A DNA stretch of 64,000 nucleotides. It comes from Alitta virens (taxonomy: Eukaryota; Annelida; Polychaeta; Phyllodocida; Nereididae). A program made the position numbers and the translations under genes. Below the pieces are notes generated by a model that had not been told where the DNA came from, did not search any database, and saw only the letters and a list, made by a program, of their open reading frames with translations. The first letter of the stretch is position 1. The number at the start of each line of letters is the position of its first letter. Of the stretch, positions 11,310 to 24,412 are shown in pieces. The stretch is from NCBI GenBank assembly GCA_932294295.1, contig OW028581.1, forward strand, positions 39,213,995 through 39,277,994, read 5' to 3'.

Positions 11310-14300
11310 TAATATATATCTTAAGAGGTAAAGTACGAAAATAATATGTTTTAAAATTGTGTTCTTCAACATTCACCACCATGATATATGGCAGCATTTT
11401 CGAATGTGTCGTAGAGTTAAGTTTTTTTTTTGAAATTGAGAAGCCTCCCAGCTACATCTTTTTCTTGTGAAAGGCTAGTTTTCTTTGCTGGCGAATTTAA
11501 CCGAAGTGCCCTCCCTCTTGAATGGGTGGAAGGAAAAATATTGAAGAATCAGAGGACTTAAAATAGTAGAAAAAAGACCTGTGCCGCCATGTTCCACCAA
11601 CGTGCTTAGGAAAGCGTAGGCACTGAAATATCGCGCCGAATTTACGTGACGAACGTTGCTGCGCATAATTAGTGACGTCAGAAAACGAATGCATGACGTC
11701 ATGAAGCCATTGCGTGCCGTTCGGATGGTTCGAATGCCATTTCTGAGTGTGGGAGATAATTTATGATGAGCTGAATATTGGCAGCCATTTCTGATCCACT
11801 GCTGGGCCATAGTGTTCAGTGCCCACTCAAAGCAGATTGGTGTGGCCATCAATTTGATCAAAAACCTCTGATTATGTAAGGCATTAGTGCCTAGGCCGTT
11901 TCGTGTTAATTTATTTACACTCATGCCTTCCTAAATGCAGACGACATAATTTTTGAACTCTCCTAAAAACAGGAGAATCAGTTGTGAATTGTCACCATGG
12001 TGACAACGAAGAAGTTATTGCAAAATGAAATCATAAAAGCAACACACGTTCTAGTTTATAAGCACTTTTGATAATGCACAAGAATTTTTTGTGCGACAGC
12101 TCTTAAATCAATGTTAACATTAAAATATTTGATTATTGTAATTTAAGACTTCTCATAATTTCATTTTTACATTCTTGCACTATGGCCTTCCCACAATTCA
12201 CTGCTCCTGTCTTTTATTGACTTTGATGCTGCCTTGAAGATGAAAAATGATATTCACTAGGAATAGGCCTATATTGTCCAAATGGTTAAACTATCGTTCC
12301 TGAAGCTTGGGTTCGAAGCCAAATTAAATTGCAAGCGTGAGCCTTTTTGAGACAGAAGTTTCATGGCATGAATGTACTTATAAATGCCATTGTACCTACT
12401 TCATCCTAGTGTAACAAATACAATCATCCAGGAAACTATTTTAGAGCAGATTACAGACTTAACACCAGCAGACTTAATTCGGATTAGCAATGGGAGTCCA
12501 GAATTCACAGGCTACCAAGATCTGGAATTCAAAACCAGTTATGGCGTCTTGACTGTACTTGACTATACTTAATTATCAACAACTACTTGACTGAAATAAA
12601 ACAACCTCAGTATGGACTTGCAGATAGATATATGTTCAATCATTCAAGTAAAATTCATAATGTAAACATTGACGGTAGTAAATTATGTTGATATGTCATC
12701 TCAAAATAAACCAAATGCTCCAATTGAACCCTTTTGAAGAAAGTTGAAGGCCCCAAAACGTCTAGTTACACTGATTATTATTGCTTATCAATATCCTTAT
12801 CATACAAGGCACATATTACAAATATTTCATACACTAAGTGTTTACTATCGCTTTTATGTGGTGAGATAACTTTACAAAAGTGAAAGTCATATGAAGTGCT
12901 GGTATTTGTACTCATAACTGATAGATTATGTTATTACGTAGTTGAGTGGCCTTAACAGAATGGCCTTAACAGAATGGCTTCCGGAAATTATTGAACTTGG
13001 TTTTAATGTCGTTCTCCTAACGCCCACAAAGAAAACAAATCACATATATATGTACACAGGAATGTTCGTGTCAAATCAAAGGCCCCAATTACACCATAAA
13101 GTTTTGTTGATACGTTTTATCAAAAGATAAAATAAAGTGACCCCATATAAAGAAATGTCAGCATATTCCAATCAGGATTGACGGAAAGAATGCTGTACAC
13201 TTCTTTTCTTGTGTCAATATATTATTTGATTAAGTAAATATTTTCTCCCTTAATACCTTTGTTATTTGTTCTTTCCCACTTCCAAATTTTATCGCAGAGA
13301 ACTAAGTGTGTTCGCATGTTGATATTGCGCTAAACCTTTAAAACTGCCATGCGAAATCACTATTAAATCCCAAAACTAAAATTATTATTATATCTCATGG
13401 GTTGGGCCACAGCAGCTCTCCATATTCATAAATAGTCCAATAGAGAATTTAAATTCAGTATTCATTTCATAAGTATATTGTAGTATTAACCACTTTGGTT
13501 TGGTGTAGTTATAGAAGTGTCCAGCAGCTGATAGGCCCAGTGGTTAGGGTATTAGCAAGCTTTTTAGAGAGTCCTGGGTTTAAAATTTGGCACTTGAAGC
13601 CTATTAGTTATATATAATTATGATAATAGGTGTCTATGCTGGGACAAGCAAACGAAATGGGCCACACACGAGGTAAACGGATAACGAGGTGTGGACTTCA
13701 AGTCTTATCATCTCATCATTATGTTTGCCTGAGACGGGGATCAGCTGACTAAAATTCAATACACAACTTGAGTTGGACTGGATTACAGGGTGTTCCAAAA
13801 TGTCCCTTTGTCAGTAAAAATTCTATACTTCCTTGAAGTTAACTGAATTACACGACAATAGTAAATCTCATTACTCACTGTCAATTTTTTATCACACACA
13901 ATTTGTGTGGGCCTCCAATCTCTTGATGCACAGGATACAATAGCAGCACGAAACGTTAGCCCCTATATTTGTTTGGTAAATACTTGGTGAGATCTTCAGG
14001 ATGCGGGGTTTTGTGTGATCTGAATTGACAGCTTATTGTCAATAGCCATAGCTTACTATACAGGAATCAATGTGTCCAGAAAATAACAAAATCATACATC
14101 CTTCTGGGTTCTGATGGCCAAATACTCATATATATTGTTCACTATACTGTTCCATATCTTACAGAGGTTCGTTTCCTGGAACCCATTAGTATACGGGAAG
14201 TTCTAAAATTGTACTACCAGAGACATTCCCGATATCCTGTATTTTATCCACAAGCGTTTGCCAACATATATAACATTGCTCAGTGATGACAGCAATTATA

Positions 14301-14780
14301 CTTTAAGTAATACCAAGACTCCTGACTGCCTAAACTGGCTTCTCATCTCAAGAGGCAGCAATGTCATTTACAAAGGCTAATTAGAATGTACTGAATACAT
14401 TAGGAAATACCCTGAGCTTGATGGCAATTCGTTTGCTTAAATACAAATTTGCCTGGTAGCTTACAGAAAGATAGAATACTTAATTTCTATCCAATAACAT
14501 ATATATGCACAACGGTTTATACAAAGGACATTATATTTGGATCAAGGGAACACTAATTAAGTTCCCGAAGGAACTCTCTATAATAGCAATAGCAAAAGTG
14601 ATATTGCATATGAAATAGCTTTGTTTGCGTTGATTACACTCAATTCTTTAACAAAGATTGTTCAGTAAGGCCACTTAATTGGAGATATCGGCCAATCAGA
14701 AAGCACCATCATGTGTGTAGATTGTTCAATTTCCCAGCAAAAAGGCAAGGAATTGCCAAAAAAATAAGTGGTAAATACCC
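11310..14780. other. Long stretch without a recognised gene; SINE-like debris
   Basis: A minus-strand open frame at 11475-11924 has no recognisable domain. At about 13545-13610 the plus strand has a tRNA-like fragment (ggcccagtggttagggt ... cctgggttt). At about 13690-13750 there is a copy of the recurring core (cttatcatctcatcattatg). Confidence 0.4.
12225..12306. repeat. 82-bp dispersed duplication, copy 2
   Basis: Second copy of the unit at 10863-10944, about 1.36 kb away in direct orientation. Confidence 0.8.
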
Positions 14781-14789
14781 ATAAATATT

Positions 14790-15195
14790 GTTTATTATTA
14801 TTTATTGAGTAGATGACTCATCCCAAAGGCATAATTTATGTCGCTGTAGGGATGAGGGTGATTACGGAACAAAATGTACAAAGAAATCAAGTAGAAATAT
14901 AGTAGATGCAGAAAGTCAGCGTAATTTTGAAAATTGTAGATGTTAGCATGAAACCGAACATGAATAGCAATTTGGTAGATCACATTCTATGTTCGTCTGC
15001 AATGTCGTCACCTTGATATAGGATTTGTATCCATTGACACTATGTGTGTAGATTTTTTCTTTAATATTCTTAGGCATGTTATTGAAGATAAGTGGATATT
15101 GGTTTGATATGCAATGTTTGGCAATTCATGTCTCACAATGGGTAGTTTACGATTATTATTTTGCCTAGTTAAATATATAAGGTAAGTTATCACTT
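14790..15195 (-). mobile_element. LINE 3-prime remnant, copy 1
   Basis: The minus strand has a broken frame with residues typical of the end of non-LTR retrotransposon ORF2: a short RHEL-type motif, then a Y..N segment, then a run of K and S. The same order occurs at 24690-25115, which aligns along its length (for example tggcaattcatgtctcaca against tggcaaattcatgtctcac). The frame is interrupted, so this is dead sequence. The clade is not resolved. Confidence 0.55.
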
Positions 15196-15826
15196 AGAAT
15201 ACGGAGGAAAATAATTTTTTTTGTATGATGTTGCCATTTTTGAGGTGTTACATGATGTTTTCGACTAAAACTGGCCCCCATCATTGGTATTACAGTACGT
15301 TAACTTGCTAAGTGCTGTCATGATGGCAAATACCGGTGGTTTATCATAAACAATTGAAGCATTTCTTGTGAATTCCTGCAGTTGAAAGCAAAGTATTTCA
15401 ATACTTGCGCTGCCATGCACCCGCATATGTTGGCATGTACATGGATAGGGTCCAGGAGAAATGTGTGACTAATGGCAGATCCCAGGCGTTATCATCTCAT
15501 CACCACATCTGCCTATAGCAGCTGGTCGTGTCCTGTAAGCTATGCTTTAGTAATACATGGAGGCAGAATTTCGATCTGTGAATTATTATCTAATAAAGAG
15601 TAATCGACTCATGGGATAAATGTGTGACATGGCGTGGCATCTAAGCCTTATCATCTCATCATTACATCTGCTTCAGACCAGTAGCACTGACACAAGATAA
15701 GAGAACTATTCCCAAAATATATAAAGTTAAAGATATGCCATGGTTTAATGGACAATGTGTTCGACTGCAAGCTGGGAGGTTGTGAGTTCGAGCCTGCTTT
15801 CTCAATGCTGCAGTTGCATGGATATG

Positions 15827-15995
15827 GTGGGTGGAGTAGGGCTTTACATCCTGTATTTCTGCACCTGTTGGGCTAATTAGGACAGGCAGGGACCATGGCA
15901 GTGAGATGAAGGATGAAACAGCCATCCAACTTAGGCTCCACCAGGAATCGAACCCGGGACCCAGTGGTTGCAAGCCCAGCACGCTACCACCTGCA
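15827..15995 (-). repeat. tRNA-derived SINE, family A, copy 4
   Basis: Reverse copy with a well-preserved body and B-box (reverse of ggttcgattcc near 15945-15957). The head is truncated shortly after tagcgtgctgggc in the SINE direction. Confidence 0.85.
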
Positions 15996-15999
15996 GTTG

Positions 16000-17520
16000 C
16001 ATGGACAAACTGTCAGTAATTCTTTCTACCACTCAGACCAGCAGATGTAAATTGGAAGCTGGCTATGGACAGTGTTGCAATTATTCAGTGCTATAATGTA
16101 TTTAGCTTTCTACGCTATTTGTTCACATAGACTAGAAAAAGGGGTTGTTGCTCGCCTCTTGTGATGAGGTCCGGGTGGACCTGTTGACCACCTGGAAGTC
16201 AGGCCGTGACCCTTGAAGTGTCATAGAATAAGGAAACACCAGAACCAGTATGAGTCTTTCTTGCATCACATCATCAATTCATAGTGTTTGACCACTCTTC
16301 TTGCCCATCTGCCTATCTGTCTGGGCTATCTGCTCTGTTGTGCTCTCTGTCTCTCCTTTTCCCTTCTGATTCTCTTTATTTACTTGATCCTATTTATATT
16401 TATTTCCAAGGTCTAACTGTAGCGATTCTGGTCTACTTGAGGGTACATACTGCGCTGTGTGTTAACCTTCCTTCTAGTGATTATTCAATGAACTAATCAG
16501 CTTTAGGGAATATATACCTAACAGCCTTGCTGCCTTGGGACTATTTACTAAACTGGTTAGTCCTAGGGATTATTAACTGAACTAACCTTGCTAGGTACAT
16601 GATTATGACACACTTAGCCCACGGCAAGTTATCGAAATAACAATTCTACTCACAATAGGTAACCGTATAAAGGATTTAATACCTTAGAAGTCGAGAAAGG
16701 CCTATACGTCAAAAGGTCTACCGTGTATGAACTGATATTATTAGTTATTATACCACACTTATATAACACCTCTTTCATAATAAAACATGCTCAAAGGCGC
16801 TTGATAATAAAAAATTAAAAAAGATAAGAAGTTTAACAAAATGGTTAAAAAGAAAGAAATTTGCTTAAATTATGAAAAAAGCATATCAGCAAGGATTACC
16901 CTAGCTGATGTACAAACACCCTATACTGAGAGTATAATTGAGTTCTCATAATGAAGCGGATCACGTATTCAGCAGTTGGAGGCTAGGTCTGACCAAGAGG
17001 GACATTTGACCAGTCCTATCTTACGGAAAAACTGACCAATGGTCACTTGCATAACCTTAAAGGGCAGTCTACAGTTTGATGCCTCAAATTCCACTCACAA
17101 CATCCTCTCCTTACATCCATCCATTCCTTGAAGACAAAATATATGGGTAATAGATTATGAATAAATAACCCTACTACATCAGGAATTTCTGCAAGTCCAG
17201 AATCATTTAAATTTTTGTCTTTTTTGTGGCATGTGTGTATGATGATTATTATGGGATACAACGTGTTATGCCTTTCAAACCCCTCCACCAAAAATACTTA
17301 GCTCTAATCATGGCTATCGGTGTCTTATTAAGGCAAGAGAAGGGCACCACAAACGGGTTATAGGCCGGGGATGTGGTTCCACTGTCGCACAGCAGGGGCG
17401 CTGTTGCGTCTTTTAATTGAAGAGACATCTGGTGTTATAGTTCACACAGAGAAAGGAATATTTTGATTGCATGCAATAATTTATTCAATGCTTGTTAACG
17501 AATATAAACAAATATTCAAA
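16000..17520. other. Stretch without a recognised gene
   Basis: Only short frames. It lies 3-prime of the RING gene and could include downstream untranslated sequence. Confidence 0.4.
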
Positions 17521-17525
17521 GGCAA

Positions 17526-20500
17526 CTATGATGACACTGCAACGTTGATTCGACATACTGGACAGTTCGCACTTTTCTGGAGAAACAAAAAAATTATAAA
17601 CAATAAATCAGTAGCACTTAAGTTTCGTTAATTTAAAAATGAAAAGATAAATTCACATTAAACTGCCATTGCTTTATATTAAAGCATATAAATACCCCAC
17701 CCTCAAGAGATTTTCAATTTCACATTTTAATCATCTCATCATTATCTCTACCTGTGGTACAAGGACAATAAATATATATATATATATATATTATATATAT
17801 AACCTGGTGAATGGAAATGAAATGCAATTAAAGTCCAATTGAATAGATTATACATATTTACAGTTATACAATAAATCAAATATCGAATCAAACACAATGA
17901 AATATAGTAAGAAAATAATTCATTAGCCTTTGAAACCAAAACAAAAGTTTCAAGATTTTAAATAAATAATATTATATCAATTATGACCTATAGTTGTGGG
18001 GTAAACTGACCTTAAACCACTGGTCAATGCATTCCTTGTGGAATTTGTGGAAGCAAGTGAGCATGCGCAGTGTCTGACCCGGTTCATAAGAGGAAACGCA
18101 GATACCACACGTTTCCGGTTCATGTTGGTCCTTGAGGTCGTAGGTGAAAGTGGGCAGTTGGTCAATCGTCTCTATGGACAGACCCTTGAGCATGTGAAGC
18201 TCGTCTGAGGACACACTGGGGAACACTGCGGATGAGAGAGAAAGGAATACATCAATATCAAATATTAAAGAAATTAATACATCAATATCAAATATTAAAG
18301 AAAGTAATACATCAATATCAAATATTAAAGAAATGAAAACATCAATATCAAATATTTAAGAAAGGAATACATCAATATCAAATATTAAAGAAATTAATAC
18401 ATCAATATCAAATATTAAAAATTGATACATCAATATCAAATATTAAAGAAATGAAAACATCAATATCAAATATTTAAGAAATGAATACATCAATATCAAA
18501 TATTAAAGAAATGAATACATCAATATCAAATATTAAAGAAATGAATACATCAATATCAAATATTAAAGAAATGAATACATCAATATCAAATATTAAAGAA
18601 AGGAATACATCAATATCAAATATTAAAGAAAGTAATACATCAATATCAAATATTAAAGAAATGAAAACATCAATATCAAATATTTAAGAAAGGAATACAT
18701 CAATATCAAATATTAAAGAAATTAATACATCAATATCAAATATTAAAAATTAATACATCAATATCAAATATTAAGGAAATGAAAAAATCAATATCAAATA
18801 TTAAAGAAATGAATACATCAATATCAAATATTAAAGAAATGAATACATCAATATCAAATATTAAAGAAAGGAATACATCAATATCAAATATTAAAGAAAG
18901 GAATACATCAATATCAAATATTAAAGAAATGAAAACATCAATATCAAATATTTAAGAAATGAATACATCAATATCAAATATTAAAGAAATGAATACATCA
19001 ATATCAAATATTAAAGAAATGAATACATCAATATCAAATATTAAAGAAATGAATGCATCAATATCAAATATTAAAGAAAGGAATACATCAATATCAAATA
19101 TTAAAGAAATGAATACATCAATATCAAATATTAAAGAAAGGAATATATCAATATCAAATATCAAAGATTTGTATTTTAATCTTTAGTTCTGAATCTGGGG
19201 GGGGGGGGTATGGATTAAGGCTTAACATCCTGTACCTATTGGGCTAATTAAGACAGGCAGGGACCACCATGGCAATGAGATGAAAGAAAGTAAAAGGGAT
19301 ATTTAATCAAAAAAGGCAATTAAGTAAATACATGATAAAATTAATTCAGTGCTTGTAAGTTTATCCAGTGAATTGTAGGTCATGTGTGGGGATAAGTATA
19401 ATAGTTTAGTAACCAAAGTCTAGGCATGTTAGGAAAGTATATATACGTAAGATCGGTGAAATACTTAAGTGAGAAAGTAATTATGCAAATGAGTTGTATA
19501 CGTACGCCCTCGTCTTCTCATGGCTGCCCGGTGAGCTCTTGTGACGTCCCACCAGCTGGTCTGAGATAAGATAAGAGATAAGAGATCAGAGATAAGATAA
19601 GAGATCAGAGATAAGATAAGATAAGATAAGATGAGATTTTATAGATTTGACAAACACGACATATGAATAAAACATTTTAAATTCAATTCCTAAAACGTGT
19701 ACTTACAGATCTGACAAACACGGAAGCTGAAAATAAGGAAATACTACATATAAAGACAGAAAAAACCCAATGAGACCAGATTATGTAATATTGCACAACG
19801 ATATACTCACGTGAGCCTATGCCGCCTCTTCTGCGTTCCATTTCTTGTGCAATTTGCCACTGGGGAGATTCGAAATAAGGCTGAATTTTATTAAGATTGT
19901 TCAACCTCAAGTGGATGAATTGGACAGTTTATCCAAAGCCCAACTAATGATTTACTTGGTTGCCACGTACTTTGTGCCCTCATAACAGAGGTAGCAGCCA
20001 GTCAGTCAGTCAGTCAGTCAGCCAGCCAGCCAGCCAGCCAGCAAGCCAGTCAGCTAGCGCATCAGCCAGACAGTCAGTGAGCTAGACAGCCAGGTATGCA
20101 GTAGTCAGTCAGTCAGTCCGAAAACTAGTCAGTCAGTCAGTCAGTCAGTCAGGCAGTCAGGCAGTCAGTCAGGCAGCCAGTGCGTCAGCCAGCCAGTCAG
20201 TGAGCTAGACAGCCAGTTATGCAGTAGTCAGTCAGTCAGTCAGCCAGCCAGCCAGTCAGTTAGTCACCCAGCCAGCGCGTCAGTCAGTCAGTCAGTCACC
20301 CAGCCAGTCAGTCAGTCCGAAAGCTAGTCAGTCAGTCAGTCAGTCAGTCAGCACGTCAGCACGTCAGTCAGTCAGTCAGTTAATCAGTTAGTCAGGCAGT
20401 CAGGCAGTCAGGCAGTCAGGCAGTCAGGCAGTCAGTCATCCAGCCAGTCAGTCAGCCAGCGTGTCAGGCAGTCAGTCAGCCAGTCAACATGAAATACAAG

Positions 20501-21924
20501 GAACAACTTACCATGAAGTTTTCGAAAGGGGTGTCATATGGATTCCTTCCTGGACGATCGCTGGAGATGCCTAGAGAAAAACGCAAATCAAAACTTAAAG
20601 TCTAGCGTTTTAGCTGCAGGTAATGAATTGAGTGTCCATAGGTAGATATATCTACAATGGTGGCATTTCCCTCATGATTTGCTTCGTTAAGCAGGTTTAT
20701 TTATAATGCGGGTCATTAGGACAATTAGATTGTGGCCGACAGACATAAAGACGAGCTGACAATGACTCAATTCCATACAACACATTTAACCGTACGAGGA
20801 ACATTCGATTCCCTCAAATATCAATTAATATTTACAGCTCATTTAGCATCTTAAATTATGAGAACGAGATTGTGGCTGATCTTTAACAATTGCACAGTCA
20901 GTCGAGAGAAGAAAACCCAGGACCCAAATGGGAGCCAGTTTATGCCTTAACCACTGAACCACTTACTTTGCGGGACTGACTTACTTCGTGGGACTGACTT
21001 ACCACACGGGACTGACTTACTTCCCGGGACTGACTTACATCACGGGACTGACTTACTTAACGGGACTGACTTACTTCCCGGGACTGACTTACATCGCGGG
21101 ACTGACTTACTTAACAGGACTGACTTACTTCCCGGGACTGACTTACTTCACGGGACTGACTTACCTGTAAGTAGAGGGAGCGACCTCCTCATTTCGGCTC
21201 CCTCCCTTGATATCACGGACTCCGGAACTTCATACACAGCTTCTTCTTCTTCTTCGGCATTGTGCACTTCCCTTTGCATTTCATAGAAACGGTTTCCAGG
21301 AAGAACAGGAGTTTCATAATCAGAGTTTTCTGAAATATAAAAACTTCAGATAATTTGACAAAATTATATTAGGGTGACAAATTAATAAAAATTAGGCAGT
21401 TTCATTTTGTTTAATCAGGCGTGGGTTGGGCACACTTTAAGACTTGTCTCAGCAAATTAATATGGAATACAGTAATTACTGAGCTTTCCTCTTAGGCCAA
21501 CTTGCATTTATAAATGATGTTGCTAACAATACCTGATCTGTCACATGTCATGTACAGCTCTGGCTCGTAAGGACTTGGACTGGCTTCCTCTTGGTTCTTT
21601 CGTTTCTTTAATATATAAACATCCAACAGAATTATGAATTCAAACTTTATTTATCTATCGTGGATTGGAGTGGTCCAACATAAAAATATGAATTAATAGG
21701 TTCATACAAACTGAGTGACTTCTGATACATTTTGATGACTTATCAGACGTCACCACATCAAACTTTCGTGATTATATGTTTCATAGGGTTAAAGATAGAC
21801 AGACTGCATATAATATGGACAGAGTACTAGACCCACATCCTCTTGTAAATATGCACACCCTTTTAGATCTGAAGAATTCCGATGCGCGTTGCCTTAGGTC
21901 CGATTTGCTGTGAGATTTGCCCAT
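17526..21924 (-). CDS. RING-H2 finger E3 ubiquitin ligase, seven exons
   Basis: Exons on the minus strand: 21924-21859, 21605-21533, 21329-21165, 20570-20512, 19859-19811, 18225-18011 and 17576-17526. The joined frame is about 225 residues, and all six junctions keep phase. Splice sites are good (acceptors tttctctag and tctccccag; donors gtaagt, gtgagt, gtcagt) except the first donor, gtgtgc, which is weak. The N-terminus starts MGKSHSK, a possible N-myristoylation signal (inference). The middle is acidic. The C-terminal C3H2C3 RING begins CGIC, continues CFHKFHKEC in exon 6, and receives its last zinc pair (CPVC) only from the 51-nt final exon; CPVC is followed by nine residues and a stop. 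RING-H2 proteins of this type bind E2 enzymes and transfer ubiquitin. Ortholog not identified. First-exon choice is the least certain part. Confidence 0.88.
18241..19177. repeat. 30-bp minisatellite in the RING gene intron 5
   Basis: About thirty copies of a 30-bp unit containing acatcaatatcaaatatt. Variants differ mainly in the 3-4 bases after aaagaa (atg, agg, att, agt) and in one deletion form. The unit length is divisible by three, so decapeptide-repeat frames appear on both strands. Because the array sits between two phase-matched exons of the RING gene, it is intronic and not coding. Confidence 0.92.
19190..19289 (-). repeat. tRNA-derived SINE, family A, copy 5 (partial)
   Basis: Only the 3-prime body is present (plus strand: ggcttaacatcctgtac, gggctaattaagacaggcag). 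It abuts a G run next to the minisatellite, and the tRNA head is missing. It lies in an intron of the RING gene. Confidence 0.7.
19560..19632. repeat. Short (gataa)n-type repeat
   Basis: Irregular tandem gataa/gagatcaga units within an intron of the RING gene. Confidence 0.7.
19999..20487. repeat. (CAGT)n/(CAGC)n tetranucleotide repeat array
   Basis: About 490 bp of cagt repeats with blocks of cagc and cagg and recurrent larger variants (for example gagctagacagcca occurs twice), which indicates segmental duplication inside the array. Lies in intron 4 of the RING gene, ending about 25 bp before exon 4. Confidence 0.9.
20958..21165. repeat. 18-bp minisatellite made of 5-prime splice-site copies
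   Basis: About eleven 18-bp units, each with ctgacttac on the plus strand, that is gtaagtcag on the transcribed strand. The last unit is the actual donor of RING gene exon 3 (boundary at 21165), so the array is a run of donor-like sites placed directly inside the intron. Confidence 0.88.
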
Positions 21925-21971
21925 GTTGCCCTCTGGTGCCAAATTACTTTCAAAACCCAAGAACTGAAATT

Positions 21972-21972
<1 letters not shown>

Positions 21973-22025
<53 letters not shown>

Positions 22026-22055
22026 TATAGACAGATATAGATATATAGATAGATA

Positions 22056-22086
<31 letters not shown>
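21973..22086. repeat. (GATA)n and (GATT)n microsatellite
   Basis: About 50 bp of perfect gata units, an interrupted part, then about 28 bp of gatt units. Lies just upstream of the first coding exon of the RING gene. Confidence 0.95.
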
Positions 22087-22089
22087 CCG

Positions 22090-22847
22090 GGATAGCACGA
22101 TATATGTCTTAGCCATAGGAGGCCTATTGACTTAACAACAATGTGTTCCTAGTGGAAACAAGATCGATAGTGTCATAATTGTCAAATAACTAATAGTATG
22201 AATAGTCAATAATATCGCAATGTGCTTACTGGATGACAATATTCATGAATCATGGTTTGCAAGCTGGCAAATTGGAAAAACTCAAGTAAATATAAATGTT
22301 AATTTACTCAATGGATTGTACAGTAATTTGCATACCTTGTGAAATATAAGAAGTTCCTTTGAACGACTGGAGAATCACTTATTCACGACCAGAAAATTTA
22401 TCCAAGTCATTTGAAGTTCATGACACCATCCTGGTCCTCAAGAACGGCAATAACTAATTTGGGTCACGGGAGTTGATTACAGCAACAGTTGACATCAAAC
22501 TGTGAACACTAATTGCTAACAACTGTAGAGCTCTTCCAAACGTATGCCCTGCATAGCAGTTATTCATGCATTAATGACCATGAAACACACAAAACAAACA
22601 TTATTGTTTCTGTAGGTGAACCTGTTATTTTGTCATCATTATTGTTTAATAGGGTTCCAAAATAATTGCCCTTTTTTTCTCAGAAATTGGTGAAACTTCT
22701 TGAGCTTCATGCAATGATTAAATTCCTGTTTGACATACTTTTCATTGTAATTTCTGTAGTTTCATGATGACAGAAAAAACAAATTGGAAGGAAAGGAAAA
22801 TTTAAGTAATTTGATACAGAAGGTTTTTTGTATGTAAAGTTGGGGTA
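22090..22847. other. Stretch without a recognised gene, upstream of the RING gene
   Basis: No open frame of note. Promoter or 5-prime untranslated sequence of the minus-strand RING gene could lie here, but I see no clear core promoter. Confidence 0.35.
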
Positions 22848-22988
22848 CAAAAAACGTGCGTTTTCCATGAGAAAGATAAACGCATGGAAAATGCATGGTA
22901 TTTAGCTAATTATAACCAGGCAAAAACCATGCGTTTTCCATGCGGTTATCCAAACGCATGGAAAACCCACGTGGCACATTTGGCCATG
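22848..22988. mobile_element. Fold-back MITE family 1, copy 2 (left end worn)
   Basis: The right arm is intact (cacgtggcacatttggccatg followed by TA); the left arm has lost part of the terminal repeat. The internal palindrome is diverged. Confidence 0.78.
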
Positions 22989-23225
22989 TATAAGTCATTA
23001 TCAAATTACATTTCTTCCTCGATGCAGTGGAATTTCATATGTAAAGCCAAAAATTCATTACCACTGTAAGGGCTTTTTACAATTTATAAATCAAAAGTTA
23101 AGGTATTGAACTGTTAAAGCAAAGCAAAATGCAAATATAGTTAATTAAATTAATGATACTGTTCTAAGTTTTAATGCAGATACAAATAGGTGTTTGTCCT
23201 TTATATGTTGTCAATAGAATATCCA

Positions 23226-23285
23226 CTACTACTACTGCTACTACTACTGCTACTGCTACTACTACTGCTACTACTGCTACTACTG
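23226..23285. repeat. (CTA)n/(CTG) trinucleotide repeat
   Basis: About 60 bp of ctactactgctact-type units. Confidence 0.9.
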
Positions 23286-23500
23286 TGACCCTCTGATTCC
23301 ACCCATAGGGTGACCTTCATCACTTAAATACAGTAAAAATACCTCAAGTGAGCAAATCTATGATGTTGCATTGAAATAGTTGCAGCTGTTGTTGTTGGAA
23401 GGACCTCATATATACATGTGTTGCAAAAACCCCATTATTAAGACCACCACAACGCTGTCCCTCATACAGATAGTTGGCTGTAAAATTTTCCTAGGAACTA

Positions 23501-23639
23501 CATGGCCAATTGTGCTACGTGCGTTTTCCTTGAGAAGGATAAACGCATGGTTTTTTCCTTATCATAATTAGCTAAAAACCATGCGTTTTCCATGCATTTA
23601 TCCTTCTCATGGAAAACACAAGAGGCACATTTAGCCATG
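23501..23639. mobile_element. Fold-back MITE family 1, copy 3
   Basis: Flanked by TA, with ends catggccaa and tagccatg; the central palindrome is around cttatcataattagc. It lies only about 510 bp from copy 2. Confidence 0.82.
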
Positions 23640-23641
23640 TA

Positions 23642-24410
23642 GAGTAATTAAATATAGAGTAATGTAGAGGGAGTACAGAAACTAATGGCCCCTCATACAA
23701 CTCCATTTTCAAATCTGCTGAACTATTTCCATTGTATGGTTGTGATGGCTCCAGAATCCTCCCCCTTCCCAGGATTGGGAATAGTGGATTTTCACCGAAG
23801 GTTCGTAATATTTCCACCAGGTGGCTTCGACAGAATACTGCAATTCTATTGGCTGAAAAGTTCCCGCTCTTGATTGTGATTGGTTGCAGCAAAGTGCATC
23901 CTAGCAGTTGTATTTTTAGTGCATTTTAATGTATATTTGATCTTATCATTCAATTAATTTCCACTTTTTCCCTGAGAAGATTATATTTACAGAATAAGTT
24001 ATTTATGATCTAATACGTCTGAAAAGCAAAAAGAGTAATAAGATAATAATATGTCCTTCTGAATTCAGGGCTGCTCAGTGAAAAGACTCTATTGATAATT
24101 TTTTTCTTGGTCCAATTAGATCATAGGATTTTCGCAGTTCTCAATTGTACAGGGTAGCTGCATAAGTTTAGCAGCTGAATGCCCAGGATACATATAGTGG
24201 TCTAGCTAAGTATAGCTCACACTAATGAGCCACTTTTAGAGAGTTGTACTGTGCAGACATTACAGTTGGCCAATTGTTGCTTTTAATAGGATTTTTTAGT
24301 TCTTGATTCCAGGGGATGGATTTGAATTGCTGGGTTAGTTTGGCATCAGTTAGCATTGCATATCAATATAATGGTCTGGATCAGAGTAGCTGAGCCACTT
24401 TTAAGATGTG
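23642..24410. other. Stretch without a recognised gene
   Basis: Overlapping short open frames on both strands near 23570-23930 have no family features. Confidence 0.35.
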
Positions 24411-24412
24411 GT

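Noticed and set aside
11475..11924. 149-residue minus-strand frame
   Set aside because: No domain, signal or splice context. A nearby aacatggcggcac looks like a good start context but is followed by only a few sense codons.
13790..14220. A DNA transposon starting cagggtgttccaaaatg
   Set aside because: The first bases look like some transposon ends, but I found no matching inverted end nearby.
18481..19186. A decapeptide-repeat protein on the plus strand
   Set aside because: The array is inside an intron of the phase-matched RING gene and is open on both strands because the unit is 30 bp.
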